Below, piece by piece: positions 1 to 7,777 of a DNA stretch of 64,000 nucleotides. The stretch is taken from positions 2,828,583 through 2,892,582 of the forward strand of contig NZ_CP087880.1 in assembly GCF_021172065.1 (NCBI RefSeq). Direction: 5' to 3'. The position numbers and the translations under genes are program-made. The notes under the pieces are model-generated. The model saw only the letters and a list, made by a program, of their open reading frames with translations, ran no database searches and was not told the DNA's origin. This DNA comes from Pseudocitrobacter corydidari. GTDB taxonomy: Bacteria > Pseudomonadota > Gammaproteobacteria > Enterobacterales > Enterobacteriaceae. Each line of letters opens with the position of its first letter. Position 1 is the first letter of the stretch.

Positions 1-136
1 TTCTCTAAAAAATATAAATTGCCACCATTGAGATATAGGAACGCTGAAAAGACAAGATAAATAAATACTTCTTAATTGTATTTACAGCCCTCAAAATAAA
101 GTTATTCGCAAAAAAAACACATGAATAAAAAAATAA

Positions 137-168
137 ATATGAAACGCGAACATTTTCGCGCTTCATAT
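137..168. terminator. Bidirectional rho-independent terminator after the ATPase gene
   Basis: A 14-bp stem (137-150 with 155-168, one mismatch) closes a 4-base loop. On the minus strand it is followed by a T-rich tract, and on the plus strand by a shorter T run. It lies 12 bases past the stop codon of the leftward ATPase gene, so it probably ends that operon. Confidence 0.7.
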
Positions 169-179
169 TTTTCAGGGAT

Positions 180-1943
180 TTATTCAGTAAGCTGACAAGT
201 ATCAACATAGATATCAAGATTCAGATCCAACGGTTTGGATAAAAATGTTCTCTCGTGTTTCCCATCACCAATAAAGAATAAGTTCGTATCATCTGGAAAA
301 TATCTGTCCTTGATATTTTTAACTCTAGCCCGTCGAAATGCACTAACCTCTTTACCATCTTTCAAGAGTTTATCTTCAGAATATTCAGAAATTGATATAA
401 ATGATTGAGTATCCTTTGGAAGGTTCTTTCCTACAAAGGAAAGTATAAGGTCAAAGTTCCTATCATCGATGTCCTCCTTAAGAATTGCGTCTAACATAAA
501 TGGAAGTCGATGTATATTCTCACTTTTGCTTATCAAATCATTTAATGCAAAATGATAAGACATTACTGTTTTGTGAAGCTCAACCCCTTGAAAAGGGAAT
601 GAATTAATTTTATAAAGGTTAGTATATCTTTCTTCTTTTACATTAAACAATTGCATCTCATTGAGATATTTTTGAAAAATATCTTTGAAATCTTTTTCTT
701 TGTGGGATCGCTCTACAAAAAGAGACTGCTCCTCACCCATCTCACCTATCAACTCTTTAATCTCATCAGATCTCTTCGTGTGTTCCTCTATCTCGTTGTG
801 AATGTTATTCAATAAGCGTACATTTGCCTTATTATCGATCCATTCATTAACGGATACTGTTTGTGATTTTTTCTCAAGAAAATAGGAGTACTTTGACGAT
901 ATTTCAATTTCTAGTTTTTTAATTTTTGTAAGAGAGGAGTTAATGTCGGACTGCGTACTTTGAATCTTAATATTTAACTGCTCTAATAATTTATCTGTAT
1001 CATTTATGTTTTGATGAAAACCATATAAGCCTTCTAAAGAATATGGCAATATTTGCGTACATGCAGGGCAACGATCAACATTATTATAATTTTGATGTTT
1101 AATGTTTCTTTTAGTTCTTTTAAGGATCTTGATATGATTTTTTGTTAATGATAACTTATTACTCAGATTAGTATAAATATCACGTTCTTCATCTAAGAGT
1201 GCCACCAAATGTATATAGCTATCAATGTATCTTTGAGCTTCTTCACCGAACTCCTCATCCAACAATTTAGAAATAACCAAGCGAGGTTCATTACTATATT
1301 TATTTAATGAAGAGATTTTCGATTGAAGTTGAAGTCGCTCTTTTGTTAGTTGATAAAAAGACTCTTTATCAAAGGAATTCTCTATACCAAGATAGTAATC
1401 AAGATATGTATCTTTGAAGTCCTTATAAAATCCGAGATTAGAGAACGACTCCCTTAAATAAACCCAACCGACTGATTGGGAAATATAATAGGGAAGAAAA
1501 ATACATTCTATTGATGCTGTTTTTAGTTCACCTTTCTGTTCAAGAAGCATACCAAAACCAAACAACTGAGATAATTTATCTTTAAGTTTCACATGTTCAA
1601 ATCGACTATCAGCATCTATTCCATTAAAACTTACAATACTCCCACCGTCCTCTTTTAAATATATAACCCCTGCCTCTCTCAATATTACATACTTCTTCTC
1701 TACACTTTTTTTTGTGATACTAAAATCCAATCTAAATATAGGATTGTATCGAATTATTTCGTTTAATCCATCTTTAACATCATTAATTCCAAAGGTGAAT
1801 AAAATACTCTGCAACAGAGTGCTTTTACCTGAGGTATTACATCCACTGATTATATTTACCCCATTCGAAAACCTCTGGTCAAAATATACATTATGACTTT
1901 CAGAGACGACAAACAATCTATCAAACTTTATAATGGTCTTCAT
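180..1943 (-). CDS. SMC/Rad50-like ATPase of a Lamassu / ABC-3C-type defence system (LmuB-like)
   Basis: 587 residues. A Walker A motif (GCNTSGKST) sits near residue 35, followed by long coiled-coil-like stretches broken by a CPAC zinc-hook-like motif at about residue 292. A Walker B-like segment (LPFMLDAIL) follows near residue 480. This is the layout of SMC-type ATPases with DUF3732-like C-termini found in ABC-three-component and Lamassu systems, where the ATPase senses foreign DNA and licenses a toxic effector. It is the last gene of a leftward operon, 8 bases after the preceding ORF, with a nuclease-type partner upstream. Assignment to Lamassu rather than another ABC-3C branch is inference; the ATPase fold itself is clear. 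AT-rich and clearly foreign to the core genome. Confidence 0.75.
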   Translation of the reverse strand: MKTIIKFDRLFVVSESHNVYFDQRFSNGVNIISGCNTSGKSTLLQSILFTFGINDVKDGLNEIIRYNPIFRLDFSITKKSVEKKYVILREAGVIYLKEDGGSIVSFNGIDADSRFEHVKLKDKLSQLFGFGMLLEQKGELKTASIECIFLPYYISQSVGWVYLRESFSNLGFYKDFKDTYLDYYLGIENSFDKESFYQLTKERLQLQSKISSLNKYSNEPRLVISKLLDEEFGEEAQRYIDSYIHLVALLDEERDIYTNLSNKLSLTKNHIKILKRTKRNIKHQNYNNVDRCPACTQILPYSLEGLYGFHQNINDTDKLLEQLNIKIQSTQSDINSSLTKIKKLEIEISSKYSYFLEKKSQTVSVNEWIDNKANVRLLNNIHNEIEEHTKRSDEIKELIGEMGEEQSLFVERSHKEKDFKDIFQKYLNEMQLFNVKEERYTNLYKINSFPFQGVELHKTVMSYHFALNDLISKSENIHRLPFMLDAILKEDIDDRNFDLILSFVGKNLPKDTQSFISISEYSEDKLLKDGKEVSAFRRARVKNIKDRYFPDDTNLFFIGDGKHERTFLSKPLDLNLDIYVDTCQLTE

Positions 1944-1951
1944 GACTTACC

Positions 1952-2440
1952 TTAATCATAGCACTCAACGTACGAACACAGAACTGCAAAAAACATATCG
2001 ACGTTAGTCAAATTTATAGAGTGAGACTTTCTAACACCATCAATGTATGCAGTTAATATGTCTTGAAGAGAGTAATATTGAGCCGTGTAATCATTATTTC
2101 TAACGAAATTTTTAATAAGCTGGAAGTCAAAATTACTCATATCCTTGAGCAGCTCAAAAGAATTAATTATATAAGCCTCATGATTTTTCTGTATATTAAC
2201 GGGTATTCTAAATTGTATTGAGAACTGCTGTGCAGAGGTACGCCAATAATCGAATGCCTTTTGCTGTGAATCAATTATATTCATAACTTTCTTAACTTCT
2301 TCGCCTTCAACCCTTTTTGTTGGATCGAGTAGACATATTTCCTGCCCTTGATTATATACAGTTTCCACATTCCTAAATAGAGCAAGTATTACCTCAATGG
2401 CTGCTTTCGAGTCAGCTATATGAGAAAATTTTCTAGACAT
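1952..2440 (-). CDS. C-terminal part of the Cap4-like effector, out of frame (or separate small component)
   Basis: 162 residues from the first ATG. The same frame stays open upstream past that ATG, through about 28 more codons, to a T7 run inside the end of the preceding ORF. Joining the two frames there gives one protein of about 370 residues, the usual size of a Lamassu effector. The region is helical-looking with no enzymatic motif that I recognise. It could instead be a genuine separate middle component, as in three-gene ABC-3C systems, translated from 2440. The open upstream frame argues for a split gene. It abuts the ATPase gene (8-base gap). Confidence 0.55.
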   Translation of the reverse strand: MSRKFSHIADSKAAIEVILALFRNVETVYNQGQEICLLDPTKRVEGEEVKKVMNIIDSQQKAFDYWRTSAQQFSIQFRIPVNIQKNHEAYIINSFELLKDMSNFDFQLIKNFVRNNDYTAQYYSLQDILTAYIDGVRKSHSINLTNVDMFFAVLCSYVECYD

Positions 2441-2502
2441 AAGTCCAATAAGCGATTCTTTTTGTTTTGCAGCAGTTCTTGGGAAATCTACCCACTGAAT
2501 TT

Positions 2503-3060
2503 TTAGGTTACGTAGTTCTTTACGATAAAAAAAGTAGATTCTTCATTACAAATATCTGTAACTTTCTCTTCAATTTTATTCTGAATGTTTTTATGCAATT
2601 CATCATAAACACAGATAGAGTTTTGCTCATTAACCCTTAATACCTGCTCAGTAACACCTTGTTTTTTTAACAACTTTGACGGTGAGTATTTTAATTCTAT
2701 TTCTGTATTTGATATAAATGTTAGCTGGTGTTTATAATCTTCACTTTTTTCAAAAGCATCATTTCTTAAGTTTTCGCCTACCAATAGTATTTTAGATACC
2801 ATCTCAGAAAACCTAGAATCGATAGTCCATATTTTCCCGCTAAGTTTCTTTGCTTGATAGGCATGTATCTCGTTTATATAACTCAAACAATCAGTTTTAT
2901 AACAAAATAGAAAATCATCGTGATGTTCGATACAAATAAAGAACTCTTTATTGATAAAAGAATTGTAATTATCTAACAAAAGATACAACGCACAGTTTCT
3001 TTGAAACTCAAAACCTGTTAACGCATCAACCCCAGCGTTTGCCGCTTTATTTTTAGCCAC
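2503..3060 (-). CDS. Cap4/DUF4297-type nuclease domain of the defence effector (LmuA-like N-terminal part)
   Basis: 185 residues. The N-terminus (DALTGFEFQRNCALYLLL) and the following HDDFLF ... YQAKK pattern match the restriction-endonuclease-like fold of Cap4/DUF4297 proteins, with an acidic pair followed by Q-x-K as probable catalytic residues. Proteins of this family cut double-stranded DNA when activated by a partner. The ORF stops just after a T7 run at 2527-2533; a shift of one base there continues into the next ORF. It is the first gene of the leftward operon, starting about 225 bases downstream of the integrase gene end. The nuclease call rests on motif reading only. Confidence 0.6.
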   Translation of the reverse strand: MAKNKAANAGVDALTGFEFQRNCALYLLLDNYNSFINKEFFICIEHHDDFLFCYKTDCLSYINEIHAYQAKKLSGKIWTIDSRFSEMVSKILLVGENLRNDAFEKSEDYKHQLTFISNTEIELKYSPSKLLKKQGVTEQVLRVNEQNSICVYDELHKNIQNKIEEKVTDICNEESTFFIVKNYVT

Positions 3061-3245
3061 CCTGCTCTCCTACAACAGCTAAAAATTTCCATCGTCATCC
3101 AGTGATGGATGTGGATGCAAATTAAACCATTTAAAGCGATGTGTATCACGAAAATCAAAAAAAATAAATTTGTAAGATCATTTTTAGTGATCTAATGCAC
3201 TGTTTTATGTACTGTTTTTTTATACAGTTGAAAGATGGCACCTCT

Positions 3246-3274
3246 AGGGAAAACTTTAAAAACTCGTTTTCCCT
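3246..3274 (-). terminator. Hairpin after the P4-type integrase gene
   Basis: A perfect 9-bp inverted repeat (3246-3254 with 3266-3274, 11-base loop) lies just past the integrase stop codon. The T tract after it is weak, so termination efficiency is uncertain. Confidence 0.4.
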
Positions 3275-3284
3275 ATTTACAGGC

Positions 3285-4469
3285 TTATATAACCTTAGTT
3301 AGAGATGCTTCAATATAATCCGCATACCACTGCATCATCTCTCTTCTGCCTTCCAAATACAATGCATGGTTGTATGTCCCACGAATCGCATTCTTATCAA
3401 CGTGAGCCAGCTGGGTTTCAATCCATGCCGTATTAAACCCTTCCTCATGCAAAATTGTACTCATCGTGTGCCTAAAACCATGTCCAGTAACCTTCCCCGT
3501 ATATCCAATCCGCTTAAACACCTGATTAATACTCGCTTCGCTCATCGTTTTGCGGGGATCATTTCGCCCTGGGAATACCAGTGGATATTGCCCAGACATT
3601 ACTTTGAGCTGCTGTACGATTTCCAGCGCTTGGGTAGAGAGGGGTACAAGATGAGGCCGTTTCATCTTCATACGCTCTTCAGGTATTTCCCACACCGCTT
3701 TCTCAAGATCAAACTCACTCCAGAAAGCACCTCGAAGCTCACCGGTGCGAACTCCCGTAAGGATCAGCAGCCGAGCGGCAAGAACAACTAGCGGGCTGCC
3801 TGTATAGGTGGATAGGGCTTTAAAGAAGTCTGGTAACTCTTCAACTGTCAGGAAGGGATAATGTTTCGATTCATGCCCTGACATCGCGCTGGTAAGATCC
3901 GCAGCAGGATTGTATTCCGTACGACCGGTAACTATGGCATAACGAAAGACTTCGCTGCAGCGCTGGCGGACCTTTTTGGCCTTCTCTGTCGCGCCACGGC
4001 TTTCTATTCGACGTAGCACATTAAGCAGAACCAGCGGTTTGATTTCATTCACCGGCAGTTGGCCGATATAGGGGAAAATATCTTTATTAAAGGCCTCCAG
4101 AATGTCAGAAGCATACCCTTCTGACCACCGGCTCACCTTCGTACCGTGCCACTCAAGCGCCACAGACTGGAACGTATTATTGAGCTGCACATCGCGAACC
4201 AGCTTTTCTTCTTTCTTTGCGAAAGACGGATCGATACCCTCGGCCAGCTTTTTCTTGGCTTCATCACGTAGTGCCCTCGCTTGTGCGAGAGACACTGCTG
4301 GATAAACACCAAAAGCCATACGCTTCTCTTTTCCATTGAAGCGATATTTCATTCGCCAGTATCGAGAACCAGAGGGAACGACTTCAAGATACAAACCAGC
4401 GCCATCAGCCAGCTTGTAGGCTTTCTCTCTGGGTTTAGCAGCATCTACCTGTCGTGCATTAAGCTTCAT
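3285..4469 (-). CDS. P4-type tyrosine integrase of the first island
   Basis: 394 residues from the ATG at 4469 (MKLNARQVD), preferred to the ATG 39 bases upstream because family members start at this motif. An arm-binding DUF4102-like domain covers about residues 1-90, a core-binding domain about 95-190, and the catalytic domain about 200-390. Catalytic residues visible are Arg in LTGVRTGEL, His-x-x-Arg in HGFRHT, His in LAHVD and Tyr in GTYNH. Members integrate islands at tRNA 3' ends. A thrW fragment lies 165 bases upstream and the gene reads away from it in the same direction as thrW, as usual for this class. Probably responsible for the island to its left. Confidence 0.93.
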   Translation of the reverse strand: MKLNARQVDAAKPREKAYKLADGAGLYLEVVPSGSRYWRMKYRFNGKEKRMAFGVYPAVSLAQARALRDEAKKKLAEGIDPSFAKKEEKLVRDVQLNNTFQSVALEWHGTKVSRWSEGYASDILEAFNKDIFPYIGQLPVNEIKPLVLLNVLRRIESRGATEKAKKVRQRCSEVFRYAIVTGRTEYNPAADLTSAMSGHESKHYPFLTVEELPDFFKALSTYTGSPLVVLAARLLILTGVRTGELRGAFWSEFDLEKAVWEIPEERMKMKRPHLVPLSTQALEIVQQLKVMSGQYPLVFPGRNDPRKTMSEASINQVFKRIGYTGKVTGHGFRHTMSTILHEEGFNTAWIETQLAHVDKNAIRGTYNHALYLEGRREMMQWYADYIEASLTKVI

Positions 4470-4634
4470 TGGGGGCATCTCCCTGGACCGAACACAGAAT
4501 GCCCCCACTTATGCCCCCAACTGCGACTTGATTTCGGTTGAGTCCAGTTGATAACAGGAGATAAGATACGGGCCAGAAACCGCAGTATACGGGCTTTTAG
4601 TTGATTTCGGTAGACTTGGGAAGAGTTTGAAATG

Positions 4635-4722
4635 GTGCCGATAATAGGAGTCGAACCTACGACCTTCGATTCCAATGACGTGTTTCACAAGTCATTGATT
4701 CTTCGAACCGAATGCGCTGCTC
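4635..4722 (-). repeat. thrW-derived attachment-site remnant with an internal 40-base insert
   Basis: Positions 4635-4668 are identical to 18471-18504, the 3' 33 bases of thrW plus one following base. Here the tRNA end is followed by an encoded CCA (4633-4635 on the minus strand), which the real thrW copy lacks. Beyond the 34-bp repeat, 4709-4722 matches another 14 bases of thrW (18510-18523). Between them, 40 bases with a 7-bp inverted repeat (4673-4679 with 4691-4697) replace five bases of the anticodon loop and stem. It cannot fold as a tRNA and is best read as an attachment-site scar. Confidence 0.8.
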
Positions 4723-4783
4723 CTGAAAGGCAAAGCTAACACAACTGATCACAGTTGCCCCTGAATATTAGATCGGGGGAAAG

Positions 4784-5986
4784 ATGAAATACAAGCCTAA
4801 TGCGTACCTTGTTAAAGAAAACTCTACGGTGTACTCCGTTAAAGTCACCATCCCGCCTTATATGCGCTCCCTGTTTGGGAATCGAACAGCGTTCATGCGT
4901 ACAACTGGCACGGCAGATATCAGGGAAGCCCGAATCATTCGTGACAAAGTCATGCACGAATTTTTTGCTATCAGAGACAGGCTCAAGCCAAAACCACAAC
5001 GTAACAGTGTTGATCGCGTCCTGGTGGAACTGCGCTCTATCAACCAGCATGTAAGCCAAAATGATGGGATAGACTTCGCCACGGCTCGTGTTTGCCCTTC
5101 CCTTGTCCAACTGCGGGATGAATTTATTGTCCAACACAGTGACAGGCGCAAGCTGTCTACCTTGAGCAAGTACATCAAGGCGGTGGAGGTCTTCACGGCT
5201 CATTTCCGGCGTAAGGATTTCCAGTTGCAGGAAATCAACAGGACTATGGTCACCGATTGGTTAGACAGCGCCAAGCAGGAGAAAACCAGCCAGACACTGG
5301 CGAATTATCTTGGCTGTCTGTCCCAACTAGTGGCACTGGCTCAGAACCGTTATCACGATGCGCCGAAAGAGAATGTATTCGCGGGCCACAAACTGGACGT
5401 GCGCCATGATCGAGAAAGCTACGAACCCTTTAGCGGGGATGAACTAGCTAAGGTGTATGCGGTGCTTGATGAAGAGATGAAAGCCGTTGCGATGGTGGGA
5501 ATGTATAGCGGTATGCGCCTTAACGAAATCTGCTCTCTGCAAATCAGCAATATCAAAACCGTTGAGGGGGTATGGTGTTTCGAGGTGACGGAGGGTAAGA
5601 CACGCAATGCGGCTCGCCTGGTTCCAATTCATAGCCGATTGACGACACTCGTTAAAGACCTCATCCAGAACAACCACAATGGCTTCTTATTCTACCATGC
5701 CAGCATCACAGAACGTGCAGACGGCAAGCGCTCAACGTGGCATACACAGCGATTTACACGGGCTAAACGTAAAGCGTTGGGTGAGAAAGGCACTGAGCGG
5801 AAGGTGTTTCATAGTCTGCGGGGAATGTTCATCAGCCAGCTTGATCGTGGTGGAGTCCCAGAGGACAGGATCGCATTGATTGTGGGTCATGAGCGCGGGA
5901 AAACCGAATCATTCCGCACCTATAGCCAAGGGGCTAGCATGAAGGAGTTGGCGGATTATGTAGACATTGTCTCACATAGCATATAA
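4784..5986 (+). CDS. Tyrosine recombinase/integrase of the second island
   Basis: 400 residues, ATG preceded by a GGGGGAAAG ribosome-binding site. The N-terminal 60 residues resemble the short beta-rich arm domain seen in phage integrases of the DUF6538 type. The catalytic domain is C-terminal: Arg in YSGMRLNEI, His-x-x-Arg in HSLRGMF, His in VGHERG and Tyr in FRTYSQG. It sits 60 bases inside the left att repeat and reads into the island. It is unrelated in its N-terminus to the P4-type integrase across the att site, which supports two independent insertions at thrW. Probably excises and integrates the 4.67-18.47 kb element. Confidence 0.9.
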   Translation: MKYKPNAYLVKENSTVYSVKVTIPPYMRSLFGNRTAFMRTTGTADIREARIIRDKVMHEFFAIRDRLKPKPQRNSVDRVLVELRSINQHVSQNDGIDFATARVCPSLVQLRDEFIVQHSDRRKLSTLSKYIKAVEVFTAHFRRKDFQLQEINRTMVTDWLDSAKQEKTSQTLANYLGCLSQLVALAQNRYHDAPKENVFAGHKLDVRHDRESYEPFSGDELAKVYAVLDEEMKAVAMVGMYSGMRLNEICSLQISNIKTVEGVWCFEVTEGKTRNAARLVPIHSRLTTLVKDLIQNNHNGFLFYHASITERADGKRSTWHTQRFTRAKRKALGEKGTERKVFHSLRGMFISQLDRGGVPEDRIALIVGHERGKTESFRTYSQGASMKELADYVDIVSHSI

Positions 5987-6132
5987 AAGTAAAACACACC
6001 ATAAAAACAGCCAAAAAAAAACAATAGTTATAACTTAATAAAATTTAATGCTAATTAATTCAAATCATTATCATCTCGCTTCATTTTTTATTTACTTGGA
6101 AATATATTGATACAAAAAAGGACGGATTGACT

Positions 6133-6774
6133 ATGACTCAGCGAATTCAGCAGATCCAACGTATCGTGGAACAGCAAGGAATCACTCAACTGGTACATTT
6201 CACTAAGGCCGAAAATCTTCCAAGTATAATGGAACATGGGATAGTCCCGATTTCTCGGATTGGAGAGTTTGGTATCACGCCTGCCACTAATGATCAACTT
6301 CGCCTTGATGGTCATTTAGATGGTACGTCTCTTTCTATCACCTTTCCTAATCACAGAATGTTCTACAAATATAGGCTGGAAAATCAAGGGGTTGATTGGG
6401 TGGTGTTAGGTATCAAACCATCTATTCTATGGACAAAGGATTGCGCGTTTTGTCGCCACAATGCTGCGGATGCTCGAATAAGCGTCAAGGCATTGGATGA
6501 TTTGAGGCTTCCTGAATCACTTGCGGGAATGTTTAGCGAGATAGACGGGTATGAAACACGAGATGGTCAAAAACTTTTAACATCCGATCCAACAGACGAA
6601 CAAGCAGAAGTGTTAGTTTTTGATGTAATTGAACCTGAACTGATCTTAGGGGCGGCCTTCAATAGCAGAACCGCAAACACACTTTACCAAAATCTCTTCG
6701 GAGAAAAAAAGATTATACTTAATGACAAAACCAATGGTTTATTTGGTTCTCGTTCATTTAAGCGTAAGTGGTAA
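6133..6774 (+). CDS. darT: DarT-like DNA ADP-ribosyltransferase toxin
   Basis: 213 residues. The ATG at 6133 is chosen over an in-frame TTG at 6127 because AAGGA (6118-6122) is correctly spaced for it. The N-terminus LVHFTKAENLPSIMEHG is the typical H-x-T NAD-binding start of the DUF4433/DarT family. A central NDQLRLDG segment and the late TDEQAEVLVFD segment, whose Glu would be catalytic, complete the pattern. Family members transfer ADP-ribose to bases of single-stranded DNA, blocking phage or host replication. The next gene starts 4 bases after the stop and resembles a NADAR-type reversal enzyme, the partner known for DarT1 toxins, so a guanosine-specific toxin is likely but not shown. An AT-rich promoter region precedes it. 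Confidence 0.8.
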   Translation: MTQRIQQIQRIVEQQGITQLVHFTKAENLPSIMEHGIVPISRIGEFGITPATNDQLRLDGHLDGTSLSITFPNHRMFYKYRLENQGVDWVVLGIKPSILWTKDCAFCRHNAADARISVKALDDLRLPESLAGMFSEIDGYETRDGQKLLTSDPTDEQAEVLVFDVIEPELILGAAFNSRTANTLYQNLFGEKKIILNDKTNGLFGSRSFKRKW

Positions 6775-6778
6775 AACA

Positions 6779-7486
6779 ATGGCACAAAGGCCCGTATATA
6801 TACCTGTTAAAGAAAAATCACTCTTCGTAAAAACTGAGCTTGTAGATTTTACGTGGTTCCCGGGAATGTCAGTCTCACAAAAGCAGAAATCAATTGACTC
6901 GCTCCATGAAGCAGCAAAGACAAGCCTGCCTAATGTGGACAAAATCCTTGAGATTTCCAGCAAGTCCCGTGAAACCCTCGGTGTTGCACTGAGTGCTTTC
7001 AACCTTTCTTTCACGACCCTGAAACAGCAACGTACATTAACTATCGAAAGTGCGTTTCAAGGTAGCAAAGTGTTCCAACGTGGGGGTCCATATACCGACA
7101 TGTTCGACATGACTCCTCGCGAAGCCAAAAAGGACAAGCGTTTATTGACCTCTGGCAGACTGACCGGATTCAAATTTTTTGGTAAAGAATGGGAACTGGA
7201 GCCACGTACTGCATTTTATGATTGGCTGTATATAAGTGCATTGAAAAAAAGTACCGAGCTAGCAGAGCAACTAATTGAATATTCAGCATTTACTGACATA
7301 GAGTTCAATCCTGAGCGCTCGATAAATTGCCAAGCATATTCTGCGGCATTATATGTTTCATTATACAAACAAGGCATTCTTGATGATGCCATTGCATCTA
7401 AAGAGAGTTTCCTAGAAACGATCAAAAGTGCATCAATAAGTAATGCTCTTCAAGATGAAACAACTCAATCGGGCTTTGGGTTTTGA
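6779..7486 (+). CDS. NADAR-like antitoxin partner of DarT
   Basis: 235 residues from the ATG at 6779 (MAQRPVYIP); a longer in-frame start at 6722 would overlap the toxin by 53 bases and has no better ribosome-binding site. Conserved-looking blocks are SAFQGSKVFQRGGPYTDMF, EPRTAFYDWLYISAL and FTDIEFNPERSINCQA. I recognise these as typical of the DarT1-associated NADAR proteins that remove ADP-ribose from guanosines. The toxin-antitoxin order and 4-base gap support a co-translated pair. I am fairly, not fully, sure of the family; it has no macrodomain motif of the classic DarG antitoxin. Confidence 0.65.
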   Translation: MAQRPVYIPVKEKSLFVKTELVDFTWFPGMSVSQKQKSIDSLHEAAKTSLPNVDKILEISSKSRETLGVALSAFNLSFTTLKQQRTLTIESAFQGSKVFQRGGPYTDMFDMTPREAKKDKRLLTSGRLTGFKFFGKEWELEPRTAFYDWLYISALKKSTELAEQLIEYSAFTDIEFNPERSINCQAYSAALYVSLYKQGILDDAIASKESFLETIKSASISNALQDETTQSGFGF

Positions 7487-7506
7487 AAGCCGGGATTAAC
7501 CCGGCC

Positions 7507-7713
7507 TCAATGTTTCAGTTTAATCTTTCGATGCTGCTCATAATGAGCAAGTGCTGATTCCCAACCGTAATCATTCACCCGCTGCAAAAAAGTGCTGCGT
7601 GGAACGTCGAAATATCTCGCAATGGCTGACAGATTCAACCAGTTATCGGATCGATTATCAAGACTCATTGCCAGAAGTGGCAGACCTTTAGAATTGAACA
7701 GTTTCATGTGCAT
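7507..7713 (-). CDS. Small HTH-like protein downstream of the capsid gene
   Basis: 68 residues with a good ribosome-binding site (GGAG, 8 bases before the ATG). The middle (LSAIARYFDVPRSTFLQRV) followed by GWESALAHYE looks like the short helix-turn-helix repeat found in phage and homing-endonuclease-linked proteins. Last gene of the leftward decoration-capsid cluster, 64 bases after the capsid stop. Function unknown; could regulate the cluster. Confidence 0.6.
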   Translation of the reverse strand: MHMKLFNSKGLPLLAMSLDNRSDNWLNLSAIARYFDVPRSTFLQRVNDYGWESALAHYEQHRKIKLKH

Positions 7714-7777
7714 GTGTGTATCTCCTTTCCTTTGCCTCGCCTGGCAGCGGGAGCAATGCGCTCCCGCAAACCGCTTT

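Larger units (their letters stand above)
1..4668. mobile_element. First thrW-associated genomic island (partial, left end outside window)
   Basis: AT-rich DNA with a P4-type integrase at its right edge next to a copy of the thrW 3' end. The cargo visible here is a nuclease plus SMC-like ATPase defence locus. Gene composition (poly-A/T rich, few GC-rich codons) differs sharply from the core genes after 18.6 kb. The other boundary is not in the window, so its size is unknown. That it is a separate element from the one to its right is inferred from the intervening 34-bp thrW repeat and from each side having its own integrase. Confidence 0.7.

Noticed and set aside
5..217. 70-codon leftward ORF at the left edge
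   Set aside because: It overlaps the ATPase 3' end and the terminator, is low complexity and has no ribosome-binding site.
4669..4708. Possible intron in a tRNA gene (insert in anticodon loop position)
   Set aside because: Only 40 bases, no group I features, and the 5' half of the tRNA is missing, so no tRNA can form. An att scar is simpler.
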